64,000 nt of DNA. Origin: Trichoplax sp. H2 (Eukaryota; Placozoa; Uniplacotomia; Trichoplacea). Each line of letters begins with the position of its first letter. Position 1 is the first letter of the stretch. Below, in pieces: positions 27,269-39,742 of the stretch. The notes below the pieces were generated by a model. The model made no database searches and was not told the origin of the DNA. It worked only from the letters and a program-made list of their open reading frames with translations. The stretch covers positions 62,001 through 126,000 of the forward strand of contig NOWV01000063.1 of assembly GCA_003344405.1 (NCBI GenBank), read 5' to 3'. The translations under genes and the position numbers were made by a program.

Positions 27269-28621
27269 CTAATCGTGTTGTAGCAGCTCATGCTTAGGAT
27301 AATGATGACAAATAAAGCGAGGGTTCATGCTAGCTTTAGCTAAATGATACATATTTGTTTGTTGTGCTTCTTTTAATATTCCATGCTCAGCAAATCTTGA
27401 TCTAACCATTATAAGACTGTATCGACGTCGTGGATTATTAGTAACATAAAAATGAAATCGCCTATCATTTCTAGGTGTAAGACCAAATTGTTTACCTAAA
27501 ATAGCAACGTAGACATCATCCACAGTTTTCAATTTCATTGTTTTTGGACCAAATTTGAGTAAACCACGAACTACATCACCCGACATAACGTAAGAGAATC
27601 CAGATGGGAAAATTGGAAAATATTTATCTTGATAATCTTCATATGGTACATAATATTTACTGCTGTTATTACGTTCGACACGTCGAACTAACAGCGATGG
27701 ATTGACACGACCAACCCAAAATCTTTTAGCACGTCCGACATTAGCATAAGATTGTAAAAATTGAAATAGGTAAAAAGTATTGACAAAGACATCGTCATCA
27801 CCTTTATAAACGTAAACAGGATCACAATATTTAAGAGACCAAGCCATCGATAAAATAGTCTTTTCCGTTAAATTTTTCATATTATCGATAAAGTCAGCTA
27901 ATATCATATCACCATTCTTAGTTGATTCTTGTTCGATCAAATCATCAAGAGTAGAATTATCAGTTCTACCAACAACAAATAGTACTCGTAAAGCATAAGG
28001 ATGATTGCATCTACGGCTAAAAAACGAGCTATCACCCCAAGTTTTTCTTATAGCACGACGTCGATGGAAATGTTGCGGTTTGGAATTAATCATCATCAGG
28101 ACAAAAGCCTTTAAGCGACAAGGTTTAGCACTGGTACGGTTACCGTAATACATTAAACCAAATGAGTCGATATATTTATCGCCACGAACAGTATGAATGA
28201 TTTTTGGTGTTGGCAATACGCGTATTGCTTTTGTTGGTTTCTTGGTCGATTTTGGAGATATTGTTAAACTTTTAGTCGCTAATTTCGACGTATTAAGCAG
28301 CTTCGTCGCTACGCTGGTGGCATTTACTTGCTCATTGCCTTTATTAGTATTGTTCGGTTGTCTAAGAAATTTAAGTCTTGTCGATTGGATAGTTACGTTA
28401 CCGCCATTTTTATTACCGGATGATGTCAAATTTAGAGAGGATAGTAAATTTATAGTAGATAGTATGTTATAGGTGTTATTGTACTTGATTAAATTTGTCG
28501 GTAATCTATTCGTATAACATTGATAATAGCATGCATTAACGAAATAGTAAGACAAGAAGATGATGATACCAATAACTGCAATAATAGATGCAATTTGTCT
28601 GCATCGAGACCGAATAGCCAT
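27269..28621 (-). CDS. GT31 family (beta-1,3-galactosyltransferase-like) glycosyltransferase
   Basis: Golgi enzyme that adds a sugar (Gal, GlcNAc or GalNAc in this family) in beta-1,3 linkage to glycoproteins or glycolipids. Single exon, 450 aa. It has a short basic cytoplasmic N-terminus (MAIRSRCRQ), a signal anchor (about residues 11-32, rich in I, V and F), a Ser/Thr/Asn-rich stem to about residue 150, then the catalytic domain. Family motifs: RRRAIRKTWG, VLFVVGRT, EQESTKNGDMILADFIDNMKN and the metal-binding DxD as KGDDDVFVN (Asp275-277), then a conserved YPFP-like stretch (YFPIFPSGFSYVMSGD) and the acidic VDDVYVAIL. All key residues are present, so it looks active. The donor and acceptor cannot be told from sequence. 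The absence of introns, next to heavily split genes, is common in this family. Confidence 0.92.
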   Translation of the reverse strand: MAIRSRCRQIASIIAVIGIIIFLSYYFVNACYYQCYTNRLPTNLIKYNNTYNILSTINLLSSLNLTSSGNKNGGNVTIQSTRLKFLRQPNNTNKGNEQVNATSVATKLLNTSKLATKSLTISPKSTKKPTKAIRVLPTPKIIHTVRGDKYIDSFGLMYYGNRTSAKPCRLKAFVLMMINSKPQHFHRRRAIRKTWGDSSFFSRRCNHPYALRVLFVVGRTDNSTLDDLIEQESTKNGDMILADFIDNMKNLTEKTILSMAWSLKYCDPVYVYKGDDDVFVNTFYLFQFLQSYANVGRAKRFWVGRVNPSLLVRRVERNNSSKYYVPYEDYQDKYFPIFPSGFSYVMSGDVVRGLLKFGPKTMKLKTVDDVYVAILGKQFGLTPRNDRRFHFYVTNNPRRRYSLIMVRSRFAEHGILKEAQQTNMYHLAKASMNPRFICHHYPKHELLQHD

Positions 28622-30829
28622 GACATTGAATAGATGGTATGTATATTAATATTACCCTAGCCGGCGATAATTTTCTAGAATTATTGATGTAATTACATAA
28701 ATTGACGATAAGATACAGTATAAGGATAATAAATAACCACCGGACACTATTTACACACTTATCGATATTACCGTACAAGCGTTTTGGCCGGCAGCTTGAT
28801 CAGCCTTACCTATCAAGACGGAACATAAAAATTATTGATTACTAAAACTTAAAACTTAGACATTAAGATAGCTGATAGTCACTTTAATTTCATTAGTAAT
28901 AGAACATTTCTATTTTCTTCTAATTTTGTATAATCAAGGTACAATTGTAAGTGATTTTAACGCAATGTACAATAAGCTATAAGATGGTCGTAAATTGACT
29001 TACTTGAAATAAATTGGCAATCAATTATAAATATTGGCTAATGATTCAAAATTATAATAATGAGCTTTTCTTGGGATATTGTCACGACTTCATCATAAAG
29101 CACTTTTTGTCTTACTACATACTGTACAAGTTGGTAGTCGGTATAATTAGATTGCAGTTGGGTTAATTGATTATGAGCTCAATACTTAATATGATGCACA
29201 CTTAATAAATATCATATTGAATAAAAGCATGACGATCGTTTTCGTTATACATTTTTCACATGCAGTTAATGCAGTATACGCATCTATGTAATGTACTGTA
29301 CATTTTTATTGGCTACTTCTACCGTATAACTAACTAATCAACACGGTTGATACGTACAAATAAAATATTTATACGTTATCAAACATACATTCTGTCAGTT
29401 CGCCTTTCAAGACGTTATTGTAGTGTAGTCTTACCGCCTGCTGCTAATATCATTGTGTAGTGCTGTAGACTATTCTCAAGTACCAAATCCTACTGAATAT
29501 ATTATACACATCGTGTTGTTACTTATAATCATAATGATTCTATTGCGGTAACGTCAAGAATATAATAAAGTTTTCTACTTTATTTATTTAAGTGCATAGG
29601 AAGCAGAAAATGGAGAATGAAAGATCCGCATCGATCTAATAACGAAACTGTCTATTGTCTGTGTCTATCCTATCGTATGGAGACTTTCAATATACCGAAT
29701 ATCCAGCACCGTTGGTTAAAGTCCTTCATAATCTATTTATAATTATCAGCAGTTATTAGCTTTGTCATTGGACAATTCCACGTCCATACTGTACTAAACT
29801 GTCCAAATGTACAACACGCAGCGCTAGACTAATTAACCCACAATCTTAATCAAACCCGACGTCCACGTTGTTGTCCTTAATTTATTACTGGACAATGTAC
29901 CCTTATTATACAACGTCGCTGAAGTCGTGCAAATAGACGACATTTTCTCAATTTTAACACAATTTACTACACATATTGACTGTAAGTACAGTACTTAAAC
30001 TGAATATGATTGAAATTGAAATAGAGTAATTAATTAATTAATCATCATCGTTCTGAAAGGCCGCAGATAATCAGGGCAAAATAGGTTGAAAGCGGCGTCC
30101 ATCTCCCGACAACTAATAACGTCTATCCTAGATCTACTGTCAATGCTGTAACTAGTGGTTCTTGCGCTTATTTGCGACTGTTATTGCGACTATAGCAGAC
30201 TAGAAATGTATAAGATATCCATTTTATGAACTATTCCATATTAGTCGAATCCTCCTCGCTCGCATAGAAGCGTAGTGTCTACTGTAATATAGTATAGTAT
30301 TTAACGGCAACGTAGAATCTGTCTTAAAATCGACCGATATTAGACAGATCATTGAAAGTAATCATGTCACTGAAACTAAATCCTCACATTGTTACTAACA
30401 TTATTGCAAAATCTATTCCTACTTACATATTCCTCCTAGCAGCCTGTCATCAACCGCCATTAAGCGGATTAGTTAATTATTAACTAAGCGCGAGACTGCA
30501 ATCGATGGTCCACCTGTCTAAAACAAACACCAGTAGGACCGAGGCTTTAAAATCACGTGATGTTCATGTACCGACGGTCCGACGCCAAACCCGTGTACCA
30601 TCTGTACTGTAGTCTGTACCTCCGAGGCTCTAAGTGGCTACAGTATACAGTATAGGGACTGAATGTTCGACCACGGAACAGTACCAGGACTACAGTTACT
30701 GTAGACAGGAGTAGCACATGCGCTGTACGCCATACTGAAGGAGTGTAGGTATAGCCCGGCATACTGAGTGTATAGTAGACATAGAGTAAGAAAACCTCGG
30801 CGATATCTTGGTAATCCACGCGCATCAAG
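28622..30829. other. Intergenic between divergent GT31 and MFAP1 genes
   Basis: Two kilobases with promoter potential for both genes. It holds a near-perfect 19-base palindrome at 30469-30487 and several short GTAC-rich runs around 30590-30740. A 101-codon minus-strand open frame at 30553-30858 overlaps MFAP1 exon 1 and I reject it. Confidence 0.55.
30469..30487. promoter_or_regulatory. 19-base palindrome upstream of MFAP1
   Basis: TTAGTTAATTATTAACTAA is self-complementary apart from its central base. Its symmetry and the TTAAT-type half-sites resemble homeodomain-dimer sites. Position is about 340 bases before the MFAP1 start. Function is a guess. Confidence 0.3.
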
Positions 30830-33800
30830 ATGGCGACAACTACTTCAGTACCAATCAAGTCTACTGCTGGTGCCGTTCCTATAAGGAACGAGAAAGGTAG
30901 TGCTAAACCTAGCGAAATCGATTATGGGATATTACAGCATAAGATAGTACAACATTCTTAGAATATACTGTTTTCATACGATCGGATCGCTTAACTTAAT
31001 TCTGCCAATAATGTGTCGAGGAAACTCATCATCATTGACTTACCTCTCAATCAATGTTCGGTTTTTAGGCGAAATCACCATGCAAAAAGTGAAAGTTCAA
31101 CGTTATGTAACTGGCAAAAGGTTGTATGGTTAATTTGCTGTAGTGTTACAATGATGAAATAGAACAATTTCAATAGGCTGTGTTACCAGGCTTAAAAGTA
31201 GTCATAATGCTAATTTCCAAATGTTCTACAACATAGTACTGTACGTATAACAAAATCTACAGTAGTGGACTTAATCTCATAATCAAGTCAATGGAGGCTA
31301 CCAGTAGCACTATTTGTTGCTTTTGTAAATATAGCTCTCCTACAGAGCTATATAGTCTGTATACTCTACTCTTTTGAGTGGTAGGCAATTTTTTGTCTTC
31401 CGGTGAATATACATAAGCATACACTAATATAGCTCTTTTTATAGACCATTGTATGCCCCAGAATCGGACGAGGAGGAGGTAGAAGAAGAAGATGAATTTA
31501 TTGAAGCCGAAGACCGCTTCAACGACGAATATGTAAATTTCTAATATTACCTCTTTTCAATAGCACATGTCTAGTGTTAGCTCGTTTAAAAGGATACTTT
31601 ACTGAAAATCTAATCACATTTCAGTCAATGAATCGAGAGAATAGTTTAACGTTATCTTACTCATACCTACTATTAATCTGGTATATACTAGAATTTAGAT
31701 GAAGATATAGCAAGGGATAGACGAATGAAACGTTTATTACAACATCAACGAGAAGGATACGATGGTGAACGGTAAGTCAAATCAAAAAGGAATTGTTACA
31801 CTGCAGTCATTATCAGTATGTGTCTCTTAATCCATAGATTGCATGTCCATATGACCCTTATTAATTATTAGAAGCAGTAGCTACCACACTTTTTAGAATA
31901 CTCATACATTATCAGATTTGCCCAGTGTATGATAATTAAAACAGCAGACTGGTAGAAAAACTGATGCGAAACCGTTTAACGTCTCTAAACTATAGGAGAA
32001 GAGAGGTTACTGGCCCTGAGATTCTCAGTTATGGTGACGATGAAGCTTCTGCTGATGATGTAATGCAATGATACCTCAATTAGTCTTTAATGAAGTGAAA
32101 ATCAACAAATATTCATCTCGATTCTTTTAATTAATCATAAAGATGGACATTGAAGACGATGAACCAGCTAACGTTGCCAGTAGATTCGTTGACGAAAGCG
32201 AGTATGTAAACAGAGTTTTTATTCAACTCTCAACTATCTACAATTATAACGGTTTATTCACTGCTTTTAGGGAATCAGATGAAGATCTAGATGAAGACGT
32301 AGGTTTAGAACAATACCTCTACAATTATAACTTAAAATTCCATATATTATAGAGTACTACATCTTCGAACGCTTCAATAGGAAATAGAAAGGAGACGAGA
32401 ACTCATGAGACAGAGAGCTAAAGAAAGATTAGTGGAGGAGGTACATTTATAAGATATCATTTTTAATTCAAGATAAGCTATACGAGGAGACCGTAGTTCT
32501 TGCTATATTCTACCAATATGATATCAATCAGCTTATATCTTAACATGATCATTAATTATCATAGGATGATGTTTTGGAATTAGAGGATGAACGACGATCA
32601 GAAGATGCAGAAGAAGATGAGGTTACTATCAACTATTTTCCTTAACAGCGATACACAGGTTTCGTTATCACATTTTTAAACTAAGCCTTGCTATATAGTC
32701 CTCGGAATACGAAGAATACTCCGACTCCGAAGAAGATACCGGTCCAAGATTAAAGCCCGTATTTGTCAGAAAGTACGTAAACTTAGCTTAATTTGCATTA
32801 TCATAATTGTCTTGAGAAATTCATATATTTTTGTTCTGAAGATCCGATCGCGGTACCATTAAATCGCAGCGAGATATTGAAAAGGAAGAAGAAATGTTAG
32901 CACGAAAGGAAGAACAGCAGGCCATACTTAGACGTCAAGAAGCGAAAAGGCTCGTTAATACTGTAGTTTTAGAAGAACTGAAGGAAGAACAGAAACAAGA
33001 AGAAATAGAAAATGTCGTGAATACTGACGATGATAACGACGAAGAAGAGGTAAGCTCAGTTTATGGATTACCTTTTTTTAAATAACTGTAACTCTATTTC
33101 TAACGTAATTTAAATTATTGTATGTGGCACATAGTATGAGGCATGGAAGGTTAGAGAGTTAAATCGTATCAAAAAGGATAGAGATGAAAGAGAACAAAGA
33201 GAAAAAGAAAAGCAAGAACTTGAACGTATTCGCAATATGACTGACGAAGAACGTCGTTTGGAATTTTTAAAGAATCCTAAACTTCAAGTTAATAAAGGAC
33301 CAAAGGGCAGATACAAATTTTTGCAAAAGTATTATCATAAAGGTGCCTTTTTCATGGTAAGAGAATCATCTATACGAGTTCTATGTATACAGTATATATC
33401 AAAACTGCATTAGTCTACAACAATAAGATGGGATTCTAGACTTAAAACATAATCAAGATTCATAACGTTACCTAATAGGATGACGAAGACAATTTATATA
33501 AAAGAGATTATGCTGAGCCTACACTTGAAGATCACTTTGATAAGACTATTTTGCCGAAAGTGATGCAGGTAATATAAGAAACAGTATGAATTTTAAATCC
33601 AAGACATCTCTATGCAGCTAATTCGGTTTGGAAACACCAGCTGATAAAGTATTAATTTGGTGGCGGTTGACATTTTCATTTGCGTCATGTGTAACGATAT
33701 TGTTAAATATTATAAATATATCATTTTATCGCTTTGGTTTTATAGCTAAAAATTATTTTTTTGTGGTTCAATTTCATCCACTTAGGTGAAACACTTTGGG

Positions 33801-33959
33801 CGATCTGGTAGAACTAAATATACCCATCTAGTGGACCAGGATACAACAGATGCCTCATCAGCGTGGGCTCAAGAATCAGCTATTAACCATAAATTTTACT
33901 ATAGCAAAGCTGCGGGCAGAAAAAATTTAAATCAATCATCCAACAAAAAGAAAAAATAA
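30830..33959 (+). CDS. MFAP1: MFAP1, spliceosomal B-complex protein
   Basis: Despite its name, MFAP1 is a nuclear pre-mRNA splicing factor that works with PRP38 in the spliceosome. Fourteen exons: 30830-30896, 31069-31120, 31445-31532, 31692-31771, 31996-32059, 32143-32201, 32271-32298, 32381-32440, 32565-32621, 32699-32772, 32842-33049, 33135-33356, 33479-33568, 33786-33959; 1323 nt, 440 aa (human 439). Landmarks: [13 protein letters not shown] near the start, RYVTGKR, long acidic and Glu/Arg coiled-coil stretches, [18 protein letters not shown], then the most conserved part [19 protein letters not shown] and [37 protein letters not shown] in the last two exons. It ends in a Lys-rich tail. 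The smallest exon is 28 nt. AATAAA at 34002-34007 follows the stop. Confidence 0.95.
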
Positions 33960-34170
33960 AATGTTAAAGCGTTCAATCCCATTTTCAATAATGATACATC
34001 CAATAAACTAATTGTTATGGCGCAAACTAACTTGACGCTTTGAGTCACTTCAGAATTATAGGCGTTATTTAATATAGCGTATATGCATTTTATGTTTTAT
34101 ATCTCGTATAATATGCTGCTCTGCTATACATAAGCCTGTTGCCCAGTAACAAATTATTTAGCCTGTCTTG

Positions 34171-34193
34171 TATATATATATATATATATATAT
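34171..34193. repeat. (TA)n microsatellite
   Basis: Twenty-three bases of alternating T and A in the region after MFAP1. Confidence 0.95.
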
Positions 34194-35600
34194 GTAGTTT
34201 TGTACATATATTACGGTAGATGTGCACTTTGTAAGTAACGATTAACTCTGTATGATACATGATGAAATTGGAAAGCTATGATGTGATTTGTAGCTCTATA
34301 TGCGTACTGCTGTAGTTTAATGAATATTAATAGGGTATTACGTAGCGAAAAGTGTACGACGTCCTATCCATTAGTATGTGACTAATGTGTACCCTTCAAG
34401 CAACAATATCAAGTTACATTTGACTTGGAGCAAGAAATTTTTGCAAAACCTTAACCTGTATAATAACAGTAGAATTAAGTTTGAACTTGTGAATGTCGTT
34501 ATACTGATATAGGATGTGATACAAACAGTGGCTTGTGAAAGAAAAGGTATGGAATGATTCTGTGTTATTATATTAGTCAGTTTATGGCGTCTTTCACTAT
34601 ACAGTACTGAAGTTAATGATTCATCGCTGAACTGTATTGATATTGATATAGACCCTTTTCTCATGTTGAAGTTGTACAGTACAACTTTTATCAGTAAGTT
34701 TCTTGGCTGTTAATTGCACTTGTTTTTAATTTGAATAAAATGAATAATTCAGGAAGATGCCACATTCATCTAATCCATATTGAAAAGTGAACTGTGGTAT
34801 CTCTGTCAGCGAAGCGACCAGGCGAAAAGCTACTATCTATTTTAATAGTGCATTTGTAGTACGCATATCGTAATTTATTTAGAATGATACAATTTATACA
34901 GCGTTATCTAGCTGTCTGTATAACTACTGTAATTTTTAAGAGGAAAAGTAATGAATTTATAAGGCTAACTAAAGCGGTTTACAAATTCCAACAGTATTAC
35001 CACTATTGAACTACAGTAATTCTATAGACCATGGGTGATAAAATTCATTATTTTCTTTTATACTAGTCTATTTATTTTTAAAATAAATCATATCTACGTC
35101 TCAGACTCTCACTGTCGGAAAGCTATGTGATCTTGGTATCATTTAGTCCGTTGCAAAGTGTTTTTTTTTTACAGTACGATCTTCGTATCATCATGGACTG
35201 CTAGATAGCCGATACTACAGTATACCAAGTATCGAATCTAGTAGTCCATGGTATCATTTAGTCAGTTGCACAGTGTGCTTCTTTTACAGCTCTGTATAAT
35301 GCAATACAGTGGAGTTTAGATGCTTATTGCAGAGAAACCAGCGGGGCGCGCTGCTAACAATTAGTACGAGTATTCTGCAACTATTATTGATTGTCGGAAC
35401 TCTAGAGTAACTCGAGGACGCTTCCGGTGGATCGTACGATAAAAACAGAATATTAATCCGTAGTCAATATAGTTTTTTTTGACCTTGACTAGACTAGCCG
35501 ATCTAGATACAAGAAAAGCAAATCTATCTCTATGGTACAATAGCTGGTCGTTATTCAGCCGATTGGAGTGCTGTACATTGTACGATAATAACGGACATTA

Positions 35601-35883
35601 GCATTTCAGACGGGACAGTTGTTATTGCGAGTTGCATCAGAGGTTTTATACTGTATGGCCTGGATAATTAGAATAACGTCTTCTCGTAGTCCATGTATTT
35701 ATTGTACAGCGTTCAGTTATGGATTCATAAGTTTTTCCATCTGTTTAGCATTGCAGACGGGACAGTTGTTATTGTGAGTTGCATCAGAGGTTTTATACTG
35801 TACGGCATGGATAATTAGAATAGTCTCTTCTCGTAGTCCATGTATTGTACAGTTATGGATTCATAAGTTTATCCATCTGTGGG
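35601..35883. repeat. Tandem duplication, 2 x about 145 bp
   Basis: Two copies starting GCATT.CAGACGGGACAG, at 35601 and 35748. They share GTTGCATCAGAGGTTTTATACTGTA in pieces, TCTTCTCGTAGTCCATGTATT and GGATTCATAAGTTT. The second copy is slightly shorter, with two small deletions. No coding capacity. Confidence 0.85.
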
Positions 35884-36536
35884 TTTTTCTTATATCTCGT
35901 AGGCTCAGCGAGCATTATCCATTCTAATCTGTGACCTAATGCCTATGGATCTTGTCCAGCTTATTACATCAACGTTGTTATAGGACTGAAGTAATCAGTT
36001 TCTATCACCAAGCGAACGCCCAACTTGGATGCTGACATGTTGTCGACGGTGGAAAAAGAAGTGGCGACATACATTTTGCACAGTGCATTCCACCGGAACC
36101 CCTTCTGTCTAGTACGCTCTATAGTACAGTAAGCTATAACTAAGTTGTTACAGTAGGATACTGTACAGTAGTGTTGAATGATGCCTAGAGTGTCACCCCG
36201 AGTGGCTTGGTTAGAGTGTACAGTACAGTCGGCTACAGTGTACAGTACTGTACTGTACGTCCACTCACGCCACTAAATCACCAAGCACAATCGACGCCCA
36301 AAGGCAATTTCTTGGCAGCATTGCAGTCGCTGTAGGCTGTAGAATCTTGGCTGTCAATGGAGTTTTTTTTTCTTCATCTACCATAGCAGTTCGATGAAGT
36401 GATTGCAGTATTGATTAACAGTCTATTTCTGCCTTGAATCGATATTTTTTTTGCAAGGATTTAGTATACGTTGGTCCATACGTTCATGGTTTTAAAGTGG
36501 AGAATACAAACTTAAAAGCCATCAAGAGTCAAGACT

Positions 36537-37391
36537 GTGGAAAGTGGAACAATCCAGTATTGGAAATTGCGATTGATTGCCCAATCGATAACTTATTACA
36601 TTAGTCTTTTTGACTATATTAAAACCATCTGGCCACACTTTCATCAATGTTGTAAGTACGATAGGATGATACTAGCTAGCTCAATGTTATGTTATGTAAC
36701 TGTTTTGTTTATTGGTTTTGTGCTCTATTATAAAAATACACTACAATTAAATGGATACTTTACTTACTGTCGACGTACGCGTATGTTCCAATCGTTTAAA
36801 CGATAAAATGGATCATCAATACAATACAGCTTAGAGTCATAAAAATAAATTAAAATGATATGTACGCTGTTTTACTACTTTACTTCAACGCTATCATAGT
36901 GTAGTCACGATCGTTTCTGCTATTTTTATTTGAACGCTGTCAATATTGATAGAAAATATCCATTTAATGTCCAGCGTATCAGCTCCTTCTACCATAGCAC
37001 AAGCTAGTATTGTGTTTCTCAAGCGAGCTCCACCATTTTATCCACCTCAATGCTATGCATCATAGTCGATATTGTTATTTTCAATGGAATAGTCCACAGC
37101 CTATATTCATCACAGCGGATGAGTATCAACGAGGCTAAATATAATTTCATTCCTATTCAAGCACAATATATAAAGCGTAACTCGATACGACTAGCAACGA
37201 TAAGAATATCGCTGACTCTCTATCCAATATTTCCGATCGATAGCCTCCTTGACCAAGAAACTGACATTTCTAAATCACGGATACGACTGCAAAATCTGAT
37301 GAATAATATTATGTATTTATATCGCCTAGTTGCATTTGGCATCATTTTTGCCCACAGAGAGAAATTCCATGACTTAATCAATTCGTTTTAA
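36537..37391 (+). pseudogene. Possible broken membrane-protein gene (7TM-like?)
   Basis: Two open frames in the same reading frame, 36537-36806 (89 aa) and 37050-37391 (113 aa), are joined by about 240 bases with stops. Between 36846 and 37391 the frame is interrupted only twice (TAG). The translations hold strongly hydrophobic stretches: a TM-like segment near MLCYVTVLFIGFVLYY in the first, and LCIIVDIVIFNG plus a C-terminal YLYRLVAFGIIFAHREKF in the second. The order of hydrophobic segments and an SHDRF motif in the interrupted part recall a rhodopsin-like receptor, but there is no NPxxY and I do not recognise a family. It may simply be an unrelated small gene or chance. Confidence 0.25.
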
Positions 37392-39742
37392 CGTTGTCAC
37401 TCTGAAAGTGACAAATATTAAATCTTATATGTATACGTCCATCATATCTGCTAAAAAAAAAAATAGACGGTACGTGTATTCAATCCTAAAAATCAATACT
37501 ACACATGGACTATGCAGAGAATATAATTCATAATTTACAACCTTAATAAAAATGAAAAAGACCTAGCTTAAAATAACTCAATTCGCTTCTGTCTTTGGCA
37601 AGATATGAACAAACACAATCTGATCTCCGTAAACATTCATTTAATGTGAATACTATAGTACTCCGGTGACTTTCAACAGCTTGAATCAATCCGAACACTG
37701 TAAATCCGATACAGTAGAATAGAGCGAATTAAAATTCTTCTCTTTCTGAAAACAAATACGATGTTAAGCGTTGCAGTACCCCCCCCCCCCCTTGCAAGTT
37801 AAACGGGTGTAGTTGACTACTGTGCACCCTGGTGGAAAGTTTGTTGATGATCATGATCGTATCGATTGTACTGTATATACAAACAGTAAAGTCGAAGATC
37901 GTCTCACTGCCCAAACCCTTTACGCCATTATCAAATCTTTAAAAATTCAATATACTATAGAAGGATGAATTTATTCTTTAAGGTATCACTTTAATTAATC
38001 TTGTTTGTTATACATTGTTTGCATGCAATTTGAAACCGTTCACGCGACCGTGCTCTACCCTTAATTATAATACCACAAGGAATTTACAAATTTAATATGC
38101 TACTCTGTAATGCAAAATAGAGCAATATTCCATATTGCCGTATTCCTTCACCAATTCGCAATATTGAGCCATCGCGTATTGTAAGCGACGTAACAATAAT
38201 TAATTTGTTGTTGTTGTTGTATTGCAATTATGGCAATGTGCGCTAACTGCAATTACAGTAATAATCGTGAATTGTAAGTATTGCTGTAACTCATGTTCTT
38301 CTGCCCAAGTGATAGGATGTGGTGATGATGGAACCCACAGTGCTATAAATACAAATACAGTACATTATTTAATTAATTACCAGTATAAATTTTCACTTCT
38401 GTTTCGTAAGGATCCGATTGAATCCTGAACTAAATCATCAATTTTAACTCTGTGATAGTGAATACAATATCTCAATCCTATAGCATATCCAAAAATCAGA
38501 CGATTCTAAATCCTAACAGCGCTAAAATTTTTTTGTTATCGTTTTTACATGTATTGTTATGAACCAATAAGTTAACGCCAATTACGTAATCTTGAAAGTA
38601 ATGTCTGATAATTAACAATCGATCCAATAGGAATAAAAACTTGGTGCAAGCATAGCTCGTAACAAATGATACAATACATGAACAAGGCATTGCTGATTTT
38701 GTTATGTAGTTTAATTAATTGGTATTACTCATTTTATACAGTAACAACGAACACTCATACGGAGTAACCAACAGCATACACCCGTGATAGAAACATCTCC
38801 ACACCTTACACGGAAACACGCAAACCTATTTCTACCTTATTAAGTAGAGTATAATATGTTAACTAACTGCTATACGTCGCTGTTTGTACATTTAGAAATG
38901 TAAACTTTGCACATAATTGATATAGCATCCTCGGATAAACAGTAAAATCTGCACAGTAGCGTTACAACGCCGAAACATATAACATAACAACATGCATCAT
39001 TCAATGATAATATAATATCTAACCTTAAATCGATATACTAAAGTTATTCCAATATACAGAACAACGCACGTATACTACTGTATGTGTACAGATGAAGTTT
39101 ACGACGTAAGACAAATAGTAACTGACACGAATTGCTATATTGCTGTATAGTTCTTATATGTGTTTATGTAATACATAGGTACGTACTTGTATCATCAAAA
39201 TGACGACTATTTTTATAAGCTTTCAACGGTAGTAGCTATTGGTGTGAAGTATGATTACTTCAAATGTTTTTAATCCATGTTACATGATCTAACTAACTGA
39301 TTTACGTTATACCTTTTTCAATTAACCGTATTATGTTGCCATTACAAATTGGCTAATTACTTATTTTGTATTCTTGTAATAGCTTCTACGAAAGGCAAGA
39401 CTTTTACAAATGAAGTATTAAACATTCTAAGCTGGGCATCTATATACAATGCAGAAACTTTAAAACGTCAGCTATCAATCTTTACAGAATTTGAACATTT
39501 TATTAATATTTGTTACCTTGTAAATCTAATACTCCCGCAACATTGGTGCAAAATGTTCTATATATGAGCAGACTGGATTGCAATATCGATCCATATTGTA
39601 CCTAGTAGCTGATTCTAGTAGCACTTACCATCTAGCTACAATAATTTATGACTCAAAACAAATTGATATATTCTAATTCCCTATAAATCACAAAGACTTT
39701 ATCGTGCTATACAGCTGCGTATAAAGCGCTTGTAGTGACAGT
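37392..39742. other. Intergenic upstream of p190 RhoGAP
   Basis: No gene recognised. Contains a 13-base C run at 37779-37791 and a short TTG repeat near 38205-38220. Open frames of 60-72 codons here have no motif. Confidence 0.55.
37779..37791 (+). repeat. 13-base poly(C) tract
   Basis: Thirteen consecutive Cs in AT-rich spacer; the longest of several C or G runs in the window. Confidence 0.9.

Larger units (their letters stand above)
33960..36536. other. Intergenic after MFAP1, no firm gene
   Basis: Holds the MFAP1 3' UTR with AATAAA at 34002-34007, a (TA)n run at 34171-34193, a pair of direct repeats around GGTATCATTTAGTC (about 35136 and 35250), a tandem duplication at 35601-35883 and GTAC-rich sequence at about 36120-36265. 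No coding signal found. Confidence 0.6.

Noticed and set aside
30553-30858. 101-codon minus-strand open frame overlapping MFAP1 exon 1
   Set aside because: It overlaps the conserved start of MFAP1, has no motif, and its composition follows GTAC-rich spacer.
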